The translations under genes and the position numbers were made by a program. A stretch of DNA of 64,000 nucleotides from Amia ocellicauda (taxonomy: Eukaryota; Chordata; Actinopteri; Amiiformes; Amiidae), in the NCBI RefSeq assembly GCF_036373705.1, contig NW_027102660.1, forward strand, positions 744,001 through 808,000, given 5' to 3'. This document shows positions 9,872-20,792 of this stretch, piece by piece. The notes beneath the pieces were generated by a model. That model had not been told where the DNA came from and made no database searches. It worked only from the letters and a program-made list of their open reading frames with translations. The number at the start of each line of letters is the position of its first letter. Positions within the stretch are counted from its first letter, which is position 1.

Positions 9872-10720
9872 ATGTCTTACCCGAAAGCTGCGGACGTCGA
9901 CAGGCTCTACAGGCCTCTTCAAACCCGGGATCACCCCTGGTTCTATTCCCCATATTTTGTATACACTCTGGAACCCTTTGACTGTGGTTACTCTCCAAGA
10001 CCTCAGACCCCGGTCCCTCAGGACGAAACAACATGCGGTGCGATGGATGTCCAAATGAGTCTCGGGGATCCCCAGCCTCTGGAGCTCATGGAGGGCCTCG
10101 ATTTTGCCGAACTGTCTACCGTCTGTGTGTCTCAGGAGGGGGTCAGTCCAATGGATGGAGAAACACCCCACAAACCACCAGGCGACCCAATGAGCATCGG
10201 ACTGTCCCGGGGGCGTGATGAAGACGCAGGATTTTTGCCCGGGGTATGTGACCAAGTAAGCAGAGTGGTTAAAAGCACCCTGGTGTATATTCTGAGTGCT
10301 CTCATCGACCGAGCTCTGAAAGAAGTCTGTCGGGGGTGTGAAGTGAATCACCCCAGTCAGTTGAGACACAGTTGTTTGTTTGAACCAGACCGTTACTATT
10401 TCCTGTTCTATTTCAACGTGTTTTACAGAAGACTGAACAAACCGTGGCTGAAACCGGCACTAATCAAGGCGCTCTCTTACTCCCACATACATGTCACTGT
10501 GGGACAAGTCCAGAAAATCATAGATGAGATTTTGCTGGAGCTGAAAAAGGAGCCGTTTATAATAGAGAAACTTGGGCAGCTGCTCAATGACCTGGATGAG
10601 CCGAGTAGAAAAACCGCTGGCAAGCTAAAAGCTTATTTCTTCCGTAAAGAAGTTAAAGCTGGGGGCAGCGACGAAGAATTCGACATCTACGCCACTGATT
10701 CAGACTCTGACCTGAACTAA
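9872..10720 (+). CDS. Gene B, 282-aa early protein with Cys/His motif, copy 1
   Basis: This open frame of 282 codons starts at MSYPKAADVDRLYRP, the ATG closest below the TATA box. Residues 1-110 are Pro-rich and probably disordered. A folded-looking second half begins VVKSTLVYILSALIDRAL and carries a compact Cys/His motif (CRGCEVNHPSQLRHSCL) that could bind zinc. An aromatic stretch (YYFLFYFNVFYRRLNKPW) and a helical region follow. The C-terminus is acidic (DEEFDIYATDSDSDLN). The HPSQ-H-C motif recurs, to my recollection, in accessory proteins of fish Polinton/adintovirus-like elements, but no function is established here. A long frame on the opposite strand is only its shadow. Gene C follows after 12 bases. 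Confidence 0.75.
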   Translation: MSYPKAADVDRLYRPLQTRDHPWFYSPYFVYTLEPFDCGYSPRPQTPVPQDETTCGAMDVQMSLGDPQPLELMEGLDFAELSTVCVSQEGVSPMDGETPHKPPGDPMSIGLSRGRDEDAGFLPGVCDQVSRVVKSTLVYILSALIDRALKEVCRGCEVNHPSQLRHSCLFEPDRYYFLFYFNVFYRRLNKPWLKPALIKALSYSHIHVTVGQVQKIIDEILLELKKEPFIIEKLGQLLNDLDEPSRKTAGKLKAYFFRKEVKAGGSDEEFDIYATDSDSDLN

Positions 10721-10732
10721 GGGACTTTGAAC

Positions 10733-11125
10733 ATGGGGAATGTTCTGGACTGCTTCTGCAACTGGTTCTGTCATCAACACTCTGCAGCTAACCTGAGAGC
10801 GCTATTACACCATGTGCTTGACAGAAAAGTAGGCAACGCGAGCCTTATCTCTACAGATTTAACCATCGATGAGGATCAACTTTCAAACCTGGAAAAGTTA
10901 ATGGCTGCTGTAACAAAGACCGGGGGGTACGAACACTTGGATGAAGGGCTCAAGGGGGCCAAGAATGATATTAGGCCATTTCATCAACATCTGTATGACC
11001 TTTTACTGAGCATGTTTAATACACCTCTGTTTACTTTTAAAATAGGTCATATTGTTGTTTTATTTACATATGTAACTGAGGTGTGTGCCTACAAGATAAA
11101 GAAACAGGTATATTTGTTGATATAG
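10733..11125 (+). CDS. Gene C, candidate myristoylated Bcl-2-like protein, copy 1
   Basis: The open frame is 130 codons long. The N-terminus MGNVLDCFCNWFC has Gly2 and nearby cysteines, as in N-myristoylated/palmitoylated proteins. Near the C-terminus FKIGHIVVLFTYVTEVC resembles a Bcl-2 BH1 segment (compare the family pattern x-G-R-I-V-x-F-F-x-F). Adintoviruses and adenoviruses (E1B-19K) are known to carry Bcl-2 homologues, so an anti-apoptotic role is possible but unproven. A splice donor (CAG/GTATAT at 11107/11108) and an acceptor ending at 11168 flank a possible 61-bp intron, with a short second exon running to 11231 just before the poly(A) signal. This copy is open; copies 2 and 3 are broken. 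Confidence 0.5.
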   Translation: MGNVLDCFCNWFCHQHSAANLRALLHHVLDRKVGNASLISTDLTIDEDQLSNLEKLMAAVTKTGGYEHLDEGLKGAKNDIRPFHQHLYDLLLSMFNTPLFTFKIGHIVVLFTYVTEVCAYKIKKQVYLLI

Positions 11126-11236
11126 ATCAAGTAACCAATCATCTGATTTCTTTTTGTCTGGACCGTAGAAAAAATTGTTGTGTATGTTATACTTTTCTCA
11201 AATGTCTAAAAAGGGGTATCTGCTCTCCTGAAGTTG

Positions 11237-11256
11237 AATAAAAAACCTTGTATAAA
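11237..11256 (+). promoter_or_regulatory. Poly(A) signal abutting the integrase TATA box
   Basis: AATAAA (11237-11242) would end the A-B-C transcript. TATAAA (11251-11256) lies eight bases on and 42 bases before the integrase ATG. The pair is conserved at 30091-30110 and 46204-46223, marking the border between two transcription units. Confidence 0.6.
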
Positions 11257-11297
11257 AACTTTGCGCATAGTGTGGGTCTGTGTGGTTATTTGACAGA

Positions 11298-12389
11298 ATG
11301 ACTCGGCAAGCTCCCCAAATGCAGGAACTATACTACAACCCAGCCAAGATTGGGGGTTTGGCGGGTAAGAAGGGTTTTCAAAGAGGACTCGCTGAGGCCG
11401 GAGTGAAGGTTAATGATGTGGTTGTTTCAGAATGGTTACGGGAACAAGACGCCTATACCTTACATAAACCTCTCAGGATTAACTTTAAAAGAAACCGCGT
11501 ATATGCAACTGACATAGATTCACAATGGCAAATGGATCTAGTCGATATGTCAAATTTATCAAAACATAACAATGGTCACAAATTGATGTTGATGTGTATC
11601 GATGTGTTATCAAAATATGCCTGGGCTCGCATTCTACATAATAAAACAGGTCGGGCGGTGACAAGGGCCTTTGAGGATATATTGTCCCAGGGTCGATGTC
11701 CTAAAAAACTGCAGACTGATAAAGGAAAAGAGTTTCTCAACAGAGAATTTCAGAATCTACTGAAGAGACACAAAATACATCATTTCACCACCGGTAATGA
11801 GCTTAGGGCATCGGTAGTGGAGAGGTTTAACCGCACCATAAAGACCAAAATGTGGAGATATTTTACAGCGGTCAACACGTTCAAGTATTTTGATAAAGTT
11901 CAGGATTTTATCGATGCTTACAACCAAGGGTATCACACCAGTATTAAAATGAAGCCTTTAGATGTTGATCAAAGTAATTCTTTTAAGGTCTATAAAAAAT
12001 TATACGGACCATTTATTAAGAAGGGAAAAACTACTTATTAGTTCAACATCGGTGATGTGGTTCGCGTTTCAAAGCTAAGGAGTACTTTTGCCAAAGGTTA
12101 TGAACAAACATTTTCTGACGAATATTTTACAGTTACCGAACAGTTGGCTAGAGACCCCCCCGTGTACCGGTTAAAAGACTATGACAGGGAGGATATAGAA
12201 GGAACGTTTTACGAAGCCGAGTTACAAAAAATTATTGTGGGTAAAGACAGTGTATACAGAGTTGAAAAGATATTAGCTGAAAAAACCCAGAACCGGAAAA
12301 AATATGTGTTGATGAAATGGCTTGGATGGCCTGAAAAGTTCAATAGTTGGGTCCCGGAACAACAGGTTTGCGATATTCAATCCTTATAA
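11298..12389 (+). pseudogene. INT: Retroviral-type integrase with chromodomain, copy 1
   Basis: This is the copy 1 version of the integrase described at 30152-31243. It retains the same catalytic-core and chromodomain regions but is broken about once. Confidence 0.9.
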
Positions 12390-12393
12390 CAAC

Positions 12394-13168
12394 ATGCCCG
12401 CGGGTGTGTTGGGGGCATTACTTTCGATTCTCAAGATGGAATCAGGAGGCTTCTACGTGACTCTACCCAGTAATGCCTCTCTCGATATATATCCTAAAAA
12501 TGAAATATCCAGTTACACGGTACAATTTGGAAAATCTATAGATCTAAGGGGGTCGTGGGAAGTGGGGTTAGCGGAAATACAGTATCCTTACACTTGGGCT
12601 GTTTTACAAGATACGAATGCCACCTTCGCCATTTTTGATGATGTTAAAAAGAGTCAATGGACATTCACGATACAAGGAGGTTATTATGACAATGTGGATA
12701 AAATATTAGATGAGATGCATAAACAGTTCACAAAAGGCACCCCCAACATCAAGCTATATTACAACCCTATTAAAAACAGAGTGTACAAGGTGTCAAAACC
12801 AGGTATTAGCATTCAAACCAGCGGCCAACTGGGGCGTATATTTGGGTTCTATTCTGACACAGAGAGCAGGTTCTCAGAAGTGGTGGGGCGGCTTTTACAC
12901 TCTTTATGTGTATACGGATATCATAACCCACCAGAGGGTTGGGGATAGTTATGTCCCCCTTTTGAGAAATGTACTTATTAAAGGTAAAAGCAATGACATG
13001 GTCACAATTACTTATGACAAACCACACTACGTACCAGTCTCAAAGACCCACTTTGACAACATCACGATCGAAGTAAAATCGGATCAGAATATCAACGTAC
13101 CCTTCCGCTTCGGTAAAGTTAATGTCAAACTACATTTTCGACCCCTGAAACAGTGTGTACATTATTAA
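12394..13168 (+). pseudogene. Minor capsid (penton-like) protein, copy 1
   Basis: This protein would form the pentameric vertices of the virion. The N-terminal signature GGFYVTLPSNASLDIYPKNE and the C-terminal signature VPFRFGKVNVKLHFRPL are those of the Polinton/adintovirus minor capsid protein (single jelly roll). It starts at an ATG a few bases after the integrase stop, with a second in-frame ATG at 12436 directly before the signature. It is broken about twice. The broken state is shared with copies 2 and 3. Confidence 0.85.
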
Positions 13169-13169
13169 A

Positions 13170-13660
13170 ATGGCTACCTCGAGGGGTTATGTAGATCCTA
13201 GCGCCTATGTGGATTATTACAAGATGCAAGATGGAACGGCTTGCCCGGTATTGTAGGAGCCCCCACAATGTATGGCGCCGGTCGAGGAGGACTCTTTCGT
13301 GGTCTCTTTAGAATGGCCATACCCCTGCTTAAGAGAGGCTTTGCTATAGCCAGACCCCACTTGAAATCAGCGGCTAAAAATATTGTTAGTGACGTGTTCA
13401 CCAATGTTATGAACTGGGCAGCTAGCCATGAGCATCAGGAGGGTTCGGGTCTCATGGTAATGGCGAGGAGGGGGGGTAAAAGAAGAAACAGCATGTGTCC
13501 ACCAGGGCGCGACAAAGATCCGTGGCTAACAAAAAACGAAGAATCTCTCATTCTCCAACATATCGTGGAAACACTCGGAGAAGGAAGCAGCACAAGAAAA
13601 AACCTGCAAAAAGAAAGTCTCAAAGAAAGAAAAATAGAGCCTCAGGATACATCTTTTAAA
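13170..13660 (+). pseudogene. pX/pVI-like core peptide, copy 1
   Basis: The ATG overlaps the end of the minor capsid gene. The conserved block (QAGNGLPGIVGAPTMYGAG, then GLFRGLFRMAVPLLKRG) is the Polinton protein between minor and major capsid genes, with a Gly-rich, amphipathic segment followed by a basic tail. It is usually compared with adenovirus core/cement peptides. It is broken about once, so the end coordinate is approximate. Confidence 0.7.
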
Positions 13661-13661
13661 C

Positions 13662-14969
13662 ATGTCTTTTGTCCACAGTCTATCGGAAGAATGCGTCAAA
13701 TCAGAACTGGATCTGTTTACAGTTCCATAGACTCAAACGAGTATAGATAAGAGCATATATGTAGAGATTCCCCCTCTTTCTGCAATTTCAGACACGGCCC
13801 CTCTGGAGTTTTTTATAGCTGGCTATGGCGAGGATTATATTGATTTGAATAACACATTTATTTTAATGAACTGTAAAGTGACTGATGAGGATGGCGATGC
13901 AATCGAGAAGACGACCAACGCTGGGGTCATCAATTACCCGGTGGCCACCATGTTTTCACAGGTGGATGTGACCCTGGGAGATCGGCTCATTAGTCAAAGC
14001 AGCAATACTTACCCCTATAGAGCCATGATGGAGTGTATACTTAATTATAGTGAGGAGACCCTAAGCAAACAGTTCAGCCCCGGCCTTTTCTTCAAAGACA
14101 TCCCGGAAGCTATGGACGACAAGGATCCAGAGGGACTCAATAAGGGTTTGCAAAAAAGAATGGCCTTTTCAACAGAAGGGAGGACCTTTGAGCTAATGGG
14201 GCATATCCATGCAGACATATTTTTCCAAGAAAAACTCATGCTCAACGGGGTAGACATTAAAATTAAAATGATCCGTAGTAAAAGTGCTTTTTGTCTGATG
14301 ACCCCTGATACTGAAAAATATAAACTGACCATATTATCGGCCTCGCTGTTTGTGAAAAAAGTGTCCGTCTCCCCGGCGGTTAAACTAGGACACGCGCAGG
14401 CGTTAATGACGGCAAACGCCAAGTACCCGATTGAAAGAGTCTATATGAAAGTCCACAGTATCCCCGCAGGGACACGGGTGATGAACCAGGAAAATCTGTT
14501 TCTAGGACAGCTCCCAAAACAGGTTATTATAGGTCTCGAAGATAATGATGCATTTACCGGGGTTTACAACAAGAACCCCTTTAACTTTAAACATTATAAC
14601 GCGGAATTTATAGCGTTGTACGTCGATGGTGTGCAGGTTCCATCCAGACCTTTTCAACCTGACTTTGAAATCGGCAATGCGGTTCGTGAATATGACAGTC
14701 TAGTACTGGCTACGGGTCGCCATCTCAAGGATCAAACTCTGCTGATCGATCGCCGGGAATACTGCAGCGGTTACACCCTGTACGGTTTCAACCTGACCCC
14801 TGACGAAGAGTGTGGGCAACATTTTTCACTGATGAAGACGGGCAATATGCGTTTGGAGATGCGTTTCAAGCAGCCTCTACCACGCACTGTTAATATGGTC
14901 GTGTATGCAGTGTTTGACAACATTATTGAGGTGAATCAGAGGAGAAACGTTATGTATGATTATTATTAA
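13662..14969 (+). pseudogene. MCP: Major capsid protein (double jelly roll, hexon-like), copy 1
   Basis: This is a 435-codon major capsid gene that starts at ATG 13662 just after the core-peptide gene and ends 1 base before the protease ATG. The body contains blocks typical of Polinton MCPs: DVTLGDRLISQSSNTYPYR, then RSKSAFCLM, then FIALYVDGVQVPSRPFQPDF, then LYGFNLTPDEECGQHFS and a C-terminal NMVVYAVFDNIIEVN. These proteins form hexon-like trimers of the capsid face. It is broken about once near its beginning; most of the frame is open. Confidence 0.9.
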
Positions 14970-14970
14970 A

Positions 14971-15528
14971 ATGAACACCAGAGAGCTCAACCACATCATG
15001 AATGCCCTGGCCAGCACACGGAAACTGTTTCAAGGAGTCTACACCTGCGATCAGCTGACTAAATTTAAGGTCAAGAATTTACCTGCAATGTACATAATCA
15101 ACACACACCCTAAAAATATGCCCGGAGAACATTGGCTGGCTATTTATCTAAGGGAGGACCACCGTGGTGAATTTTTTGATTCCTATGCAAACCCCCCGGA
15201 TTTCAGACCTTTCCCTCGGAAGATCAATAACTTTCTGCTCAACAACTGTCAAGAAACCATTTACAGCGGTCGTCAAGTACAAAGTCTTCAGACCTTCACT
15301 TGTGGTCAACACTGTGTGTTTTTCTTATATCATAGATCTAAAGGAAGGTCATACCCCGATATTATGGCCTTGTACAGTGAGGATTTAGGCCAAAATGATA
15401 AAAAAGTGGCAGAGTTTGTCAGGACACTGTGGATCCCCCCTTATAACACAATGACTTACGACCCTAGCCAGCCGTGTATACAGATGGGGTGTTCTTGTGA
15501 GGATTTTAAAAGATGTCATGCGTGTTAA
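14971..15528 (+). CDS. PRO: Adenain-type cysteine protease, copy 1
   Basis: This intact frame of 185 codons begins at the ATG right after the MCP stop. It is the maturation protease of Polintons and adenoviruses. The catalytic His is in GEHWLAIYL (about residue 51), the acidic residue in EFFDSYANPP, and the nucleophile Cys in TCGQHCVFFLYH (about residue 111), matching adenain's HW...FEPF...ACGLFC order. The C-terminus carries a Cys cluster (CSCEDFKRCHAC) of unknown role. It is open in all three complete copies, unlike most neighbours. Confidence 0.93.
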   Translation: MNTRELNHIMNALASTRKLFQGVYTCDQLTKFKVKNLPAMYIINTHPKNMPGEHWLAIYLREDHRGEFFDSYANPPDFRPFPRKINNFLLNNCQETIYSGRQVQSLQTFTCGQHCVFFLYHRSKGRSYPDIMALYSEDLGQNDKKVAEFVRTLWIPPYNTMTYDPSQPCIQMGCSCEDFKRCHAC

Positions 15529-15707
15529 GGTGAAAAAATAATGAAAACAGCCTTTGAATCATTAGTTTTGTTTTTATTCAACACAATTCTTATACAAAGC
15601 AGGGGTTATGGTATAAATAAATGTACAACATTTGAAAAATAAAAAATAAAAATAAAAAAATGTTTGTCGGGTCATTATTTACAGGGGAGACAAATAAAAA
15701 CATGAGA
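15529..15707. terminator. Convergent 3' region with overlapping poly(A) signals, copy 1
   Basis: The plus-strand protease and minus-strand 247-aa gene end here facing each other. AATAAA on plus (15616-15621) and on minus (15573-15578) overlap, so the two 3' ends would be antisense to one another. An A-rich run varies in length between copies. No gene was found. Confidence 0.6.
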
Positions 15708-16451
15708 TTAATAAGCTTCCCAACGATGGATAGATCCTGAGGATGGTCGCTCAGCACGGTCAGAGTAATGAGATATCGGAGTCAGATCAGGCTCCACCTC
15801 TTTACACAGACGGATTTTTTGTCGCGTTTCCTGGTTAGGAACTGTTGATTGGGGCATGTTCAGACAGGCCATCGCCTGTAGGAAAGCATTCCAGCCTACA
15901 GGTCGGCGACTATCGGGTACCTTATTAGTGCTAGTGACACTCTTCAACAAATCAAACATGTGTGAACCTTTGATCAGTTGTCCTTTAAAAACAAATTCAC
16001 CCTGTTCATTCCAAGCCGTTACCCGCGGTTTCTGAACCATTTTGTGCAGGATATATTCTGCATGTCTTTTGCTTCTGGCCGGCATGTTTCTCAAAACATC
16101 CGTTACAACATCTCCCTCTGAACTCTCAACAGGTTCGGTCACCGCAACATCTTTATCAACCGTACCCCCCGCATCAGCCCCAGAACCATTTTCTTGAGAG
16201 GCCATGGTTAAAGTTAAAATGTTTTGATCTTTTTCACCCTGTCTAACCAGACGGAGGTAGCGCTGTAACGTGTTGGTATACAACTGGGCTTTGGAATACT
16301 GATTTAAATCGGCCCTGGCCTGTATAGCTTTCATTTCAGAGTCCAGGTTGTTTTCGGCCGTTTGTCTAATGGGCTCTGGCCCGACAACATTTTTTCTCAG
16401 TTTCTCAAGCTGCTCCTGAGGGATCAAAAACATTTTCTGAGCATATTCCAT
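15708..16451 (-). CDS. Conserved 247-aa Polinton protein, copy 1
   Basis: This is an intact frame starting MEYAQKMFLIPQEQLEKLR. It has an N-terminal helical part, a Gly/Ala/acidic linker around residues 90-115, and a C-terminal domain including ARSKRHAEYILHKM and VTSTNKVPDSRRPVGWNAFL. Proteins opening M[ED]YA-KM-L(I/V)P and closing with an RP-GW-xFL motif sit beside the ATPase in many Polintons. Their function is not established, and a virion or assembly role is inferred from context. It is two bases from the next gene, suggesting a shared transcript. Confidence 0.8.
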   Translation of the reverse strand: MEYAQKMFLIPQEQLEKLRKNVVGPEPIRQTAENNLDSEMKAIQARADLNQYSKAQLYTNTLQRYLRLVRQGEKDQNILTLTMASQENGSGADAGGTVDKDVAVTEPVESSEGDVVTDVLRNMPARSKRHAEYILHKMVQKPRVTAWNEQGEFVFKGQLIKGSHMFDLLKSVTSTNKVPDSRRPVGWNAFLQAMACLNMPQSTVPNQETRQKIRLCKEVEPDLTPISHYSDRAERPSSGSIHRWEAY

Positions 16452-16453
16452 TA

Positions 16454-16789
16454 TTAACCCACTCTGGAAGCTAGAAGACTGGTTAGGAAAGGCACGGCTA
16501 TGCTCAACAGCGGTCCTATAAAACCCCCGGTTTGATTAATCTTCTTTCTTTTTCTTTTAATAGAATACTTCTTATTAGCGATGATCTTGATAACCGCTTT
16601 TTGTTTTTTGAGTTTAGAATGTTGAGAAGGGGTTAGGGGTATATTACCGCGTAAGATGTTAAAAGCTATTTCACACAGGGTCTCGATCAAATCCGAGGGG
16701 GCCCCTGCCAGCACAGCTTTCCTATGGCGCGGGCTCCTCTCAAATAACATTTGCAAAAGCGGCAGATTTCTTTCAATCCGAACAGACAT
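16454..16789 (-). CDS. Small basic protein with hydrophobic C-terminus, copy 1
   Basis: This protein of 111 residues starts MSVRIERNLPLLQMLFE. A helical domain with a conserved ALCE-like segment (LIETLCEIAFNILRGNIPL) is followed by a Lys-rich stretch (NKKYSIKRKRKKINQ). A QTGGFIGPLLSIAVPFLTSLL tail then looks membrane-active or amphipathic. This is a recognisable small Polinton/adintovirus protein next to the ATPase. A virion or membrane-lytic role is a guess from composition. It is intact in all three copies that contain it. Confidence 0.8.
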   Translation of the reverse strand: MSVRIERNLPLLQMLFERSPRHRKAVLAGAPSDLIETLCEIAFNILRGNIPLTPSQHSKLKKQKAVIKIIANKKYSIKRKRKKINQTGGFIGPLLSIAVPFLTSLLASRVG

Positions 16790-16795
16790 TCTTAT

Positions 16796-17467
16796 TTATT
16801 TCCTTTTCTTTAGCACATACACTGCCGGCCAATCGGGCGGGCACAAACCTGTTCTGAGGCGAAAGTCTTCTGGGGTTTGTGCTTTTAAGTCCGCAATCAA
16901 GTACCCGTAGGGTTTTTTGGTGGCATCCTCAAATGCCTCCAAAGAGAACTTGGTCTGGTTAGGGTACATTTGACGAGCCAAGACGGTGACCTGTAGTTTA
17001 TCTCTGGGGTTTTTAAAAAGAATTATATAATTGGCATATAAATTAATAGTGCGGCTTTTTTTACCTTGAAAAAATAGATTTTGAACTAAATAAATAATAC
17101 TTTAATTCCTATGATGAGTGTACTTTGTGAAAGCTTTTTCCACTTCACTGTTGTCACCGGCCTGCTCCATCAGGTCATCAAGGATCACTAGGTTAGTTTG
17201 ACCGGGCGGGAACAAGTCATCACCACACAACGAGGCGGGGAGACCTTGCACAAATTTCAGATTATTTTTTTTCGAAGCCAAATCATCGTAGAGAGGTTGC
17301 CAGCAAGAGTAACACCACACTATGTTGTCAAGAGCTTGGGACACGGTTGCGTCCACATCTTCTATGATGTTCTTTATAAGATAGCTCTGCCCCGAATTGG
17401 AGGGACCGGCTATAATACAGGAGAAAGGGTGTTGAAGTCTGTTATCAAAACCACCGCTAATATCCAT
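16796..17467 (-). pseudogene. Packaging ATPase (A32/FtsK type), copy 1
   Basis: This is the copy 1 version of the ATPase described at 51762-52433. It occupies the same span between the small basic protein and the polymerase. It is broken about twice. Confidence 0.88.
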
Positions 17468-20400
17468 AAGGCAGAGTGGTATAATCAGTCTTCAACACTC
17501 TTTTATTGTACACCACTCTGAACCGTTTGTTTAGTGATCTATTTTCCAACGTGTACCCCTTTTTATTGCGATAGATCTGATTTCCGGCTGTAATAATCTC
17601 ACGAGGAGGCGCGTCTTTCTCGTTACATAACTTTCTACCAGGGTCGTCAGAGACTTGATGTTAATGAGCTTGTTGTTACAATGGTTCAGAGTGAAACCCT
17701 TAACTTTCATACAGGTCTTACCCGCAGCCGTTCTGTATGCGTAAGTCTTAGGACCCCCTGAAACAAACTCCACTATGTGGTCCTGAGGATCTAGTTCGCT
17801 CGTTAACTCCCCAAGGTAGTCCCCGAGGGGAGGGACCCAATCCCCTGGCCTGGTGACAAAGATTACAGAGTCAGTATCATGATAGAGCGTGCGTTACTGC
17901 AACTGATCCATTAAGTTGTTCAGTTCAAGCCGGGCGTAAGCCGTGGTAAAAACCGCTATGAAAACATTAACGTTCCCCTGTTTGGTGGGGAAATCTTTAG
18001 GGGCCCTCCACTGGACCTGTGCCACGTGGTCATTTAAGAATTGAAAGTGTGATACTGCATGTTGTTTGGAAAACATAAATTCTATGAACAGTTCAGGGGT
18101 TTTAATCAAGGTTGTGTTTAGACGGTAATTTCTTTCCCCAAACTTACCCCACAGACTGTTTAAAATCAGTTTGGACATTTGTCTCTTGGCGGGGTTTACA
18201 GTTATGTTCCCCGGCTCTAGACGGATCCCTTCCTTTTCAAAATATTGCTGAACGTATCGCTCTTTGGCCGCGGAGTCAACACACCATGAGGGATAGCCCG
18301 ATGCCTCCTGTTTCCCTATCAGATGGGTCATAATGTAATCAGCAAAAAGAGTATCAGATTTTTCAGAAAAATGCCAAACCTCATTCACCTTACCAACTGT
18401 AACCTTTCTCCACCGCCTTGTCAAGCTCAATGCTACACCAGACACCCGTCAGCGCTCTCTCTTCATCACTGTGCAGACAAGAGGTAGTTTGATTTTCAGT
18501 TTCCACACACGTTCTACACAGAGGGAACATCAATTTTCCCGAACACCTGTAAGGCAACACGGGTAAGAACAGCTCGCGAGGAGGGTACATGGTGACTTTG
18601 ATCAAACCAAAGTAATGTCCGATTTCGAGAAAGTCACGATAAACAATGGTTGGACACCCCACCGGGTACATTTTGGTCTTGTTGACATAAGGGTACAGAC
18701 TGGTGAAATCATAGTAATCTACTCTCTCACCCTCCTTTACCTCATAATGTAAACAGAGGGCGTTGGTACGACCCCCAAATAACGCATCCCGGGGCTCTAG
18801 ACGTTCAGGAAAGTCCAAGGTTTCCATAAACCGTTGTACCCCCGCTTCCTGTTGCTTCAGGGTCGTCCACTCGTGTTTCCAAATCACCAGCACGTTCAAA
18901 CCATAGGTGTTTTTTAAAGTTTCAATTCGTTCCTGGAAATCATAGTACATATCACCGCAGAGTTTTTGTGTTACGGGGTTAAAGGTGTTTGGGTCGAAGC
19001 ACTGAGGACAGCCATGGTAAATACAACCTGCAAACTCATAAGCGGTACGCCGCCCGGACACGTCGCTAAAACCGTCTAAGTCATAAGGCCCCATTTTGAC
19101 TTCCCCTTGATTTAAAGCATGTCTGATGAAGATGTTATCCCGGGCACTCAGGTATTCCAGCCACTGTATGGAGACAGTCGAAAAGTTCTTTTGTCTAGCA
19201 CGATAGTTGTCAGAAGTGGTGACCGCTATAGTGTTTTTCTGCAAGAAATTGGACCGATACATTTTCATGCAGAGAGACGCTATGGTCACACTTTGCAAAG
19301 GGTCGAGACCCGATGTGTTGATAACCTCGGCGCGGAAACGCACACAGGATTCTTTAAGGATCACCACATCATTTTTACAATAAGCGGCCATCTCTTCTCG
19401 GAAATCAAAAACACCTCCCTTAACCGTATTGTACCATTTAAAGAATTCCTCCCTCTCATGAGACATCATAGTATCAACCCCATAATAAGAGGCGGGCGGG
19501 TAGGACCCTCGATAATTTTGAGTGTCCTTAGTATTAAAAAAATGGCAGAACCAACCTTTCTTCTGAGCCTCAAAACCCAGAGCCTTAGGCAAAGCGCTCA
19601 ATTTCATGGGGAGGAAATTTAACGAGTCTATGTAACGTTAGTTGAAAGCTTCGTCGGTGAAACACATGATCTTGCTACCCTGAGCTATTATTTTTGGGGT
19701 CACCCCATTTTCCACCAGATACTTCATCAAAATGTAAGAATCATAACCCTTAGCATTGTGGGCAATAAATGTGTAATTGAGGTATTTTGGACCGCGATAC
19801 CGCGTAAAGAAATCCCTGACACAACTCTCACCGCTAGCTGACCACTCACGATCCAACATGTCAATACAGTGTATATAATTAGCAACGTGGACCCCGTTTT
19901 CTTGCCGGCATTCAAAAGCAAAAAAGACATACCGGTTGTGCGGCGGCTCCTTTTTAACCGGCTGAATAAAGCACTGGTGTTCGGACCCCGGGGTTAAATC
20001 AGCATTACAGATCCTGCATCTCGGCTCCAGACATTTGTGTGGTTTAACCTCATGAAAACGGTACTGGAGGCAACACTGCGGGCAATATTTAGTTTGATCA
20101 CAATAACTCCGTTTTTTAACCCCCTCAGCAGCGGCCCTCTGTACCTTATGCTCGGAAAAACAGAACGCTGAGAGACAAATCCTTAAGCAATCTTTACATC
20201 GGATGGTAGGGGCCAAACCCTTACGACATTGCGGATTGAAACAGACGTTACAGTAACCGTCACAGCGGTGCTTAAGCTTATCATTGAAGGCCTTATAACA
20301 CCAATGACAAACATACGAACAACCCAAAAAAGCCGTCAAACTCTTTATTCCAAAGTAATGACTATCACTTAGGAAGAGAAACAGTGTCTGTGTATGGGTT

Positions 20401-20792
20401 TCAGGATGTATCTGAAATTTCACAAATACTTCCTTTACCTCACAACGGTACCACAAAACAATTTTTAAAGACAACAACTCCTCAAACTTGGTGATGTCTG
20501 AAAAGGCAACCATCTGTTGAGAGTTTAAGCCGGCCCTCTGATGAAGCATTAAAGCCTCTTGCAGAGCTTGGGGTTCAGGCATGTCGGGGGTGAGTAGTTT
20601 TATTAAACTGTAAGCAAAACAGAGCTTATTGTCCCCACTGGAACTCACCACTAATTGCCTGAGCTTGGTCCTAATTATGTCGTTCTTCAAGCATTTCGAC
20701 AGTCTTCTAAGCGCCCCACCCTCAGGGTTACGAACCACATTCATTACCAGAGACAGACTTTCATCAGCTAAGATGGCTGCGTTACTTTGCAA
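17457..20792 (-). pseudogene. PolB: Protein-primed DNA polymerase B, copy 1
   Basis: This is the full-length copy 1 polymerase. It has the same order of Cys/His-rich region, exonuclease and polymerase motifs as copy 0, and its N-terminal third is the longest uninterrupted stretch seen among the copies (19638-20792). It is broken, with about three to four breaks. At least one break is shared with copies 0 and 3. Confidence 0.93.

Noticed and set aside
9863-10369. 168-codon minus-strand frame antisense to gene B in all copies
   Set aside because: It is a shadow of gene B; the opposite strand has the promoter, ATG and recognisable motif.
11298-12389. A retrovirus or LTR retrotransposon, suggested by the integrase
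   Set aside because: No reverse transcriptase, gag or LTRs are present. The integrase sits with polymerase B, packaging ATPase, adenain protease and double-jelly-roll capsid, which defines a Polinton.
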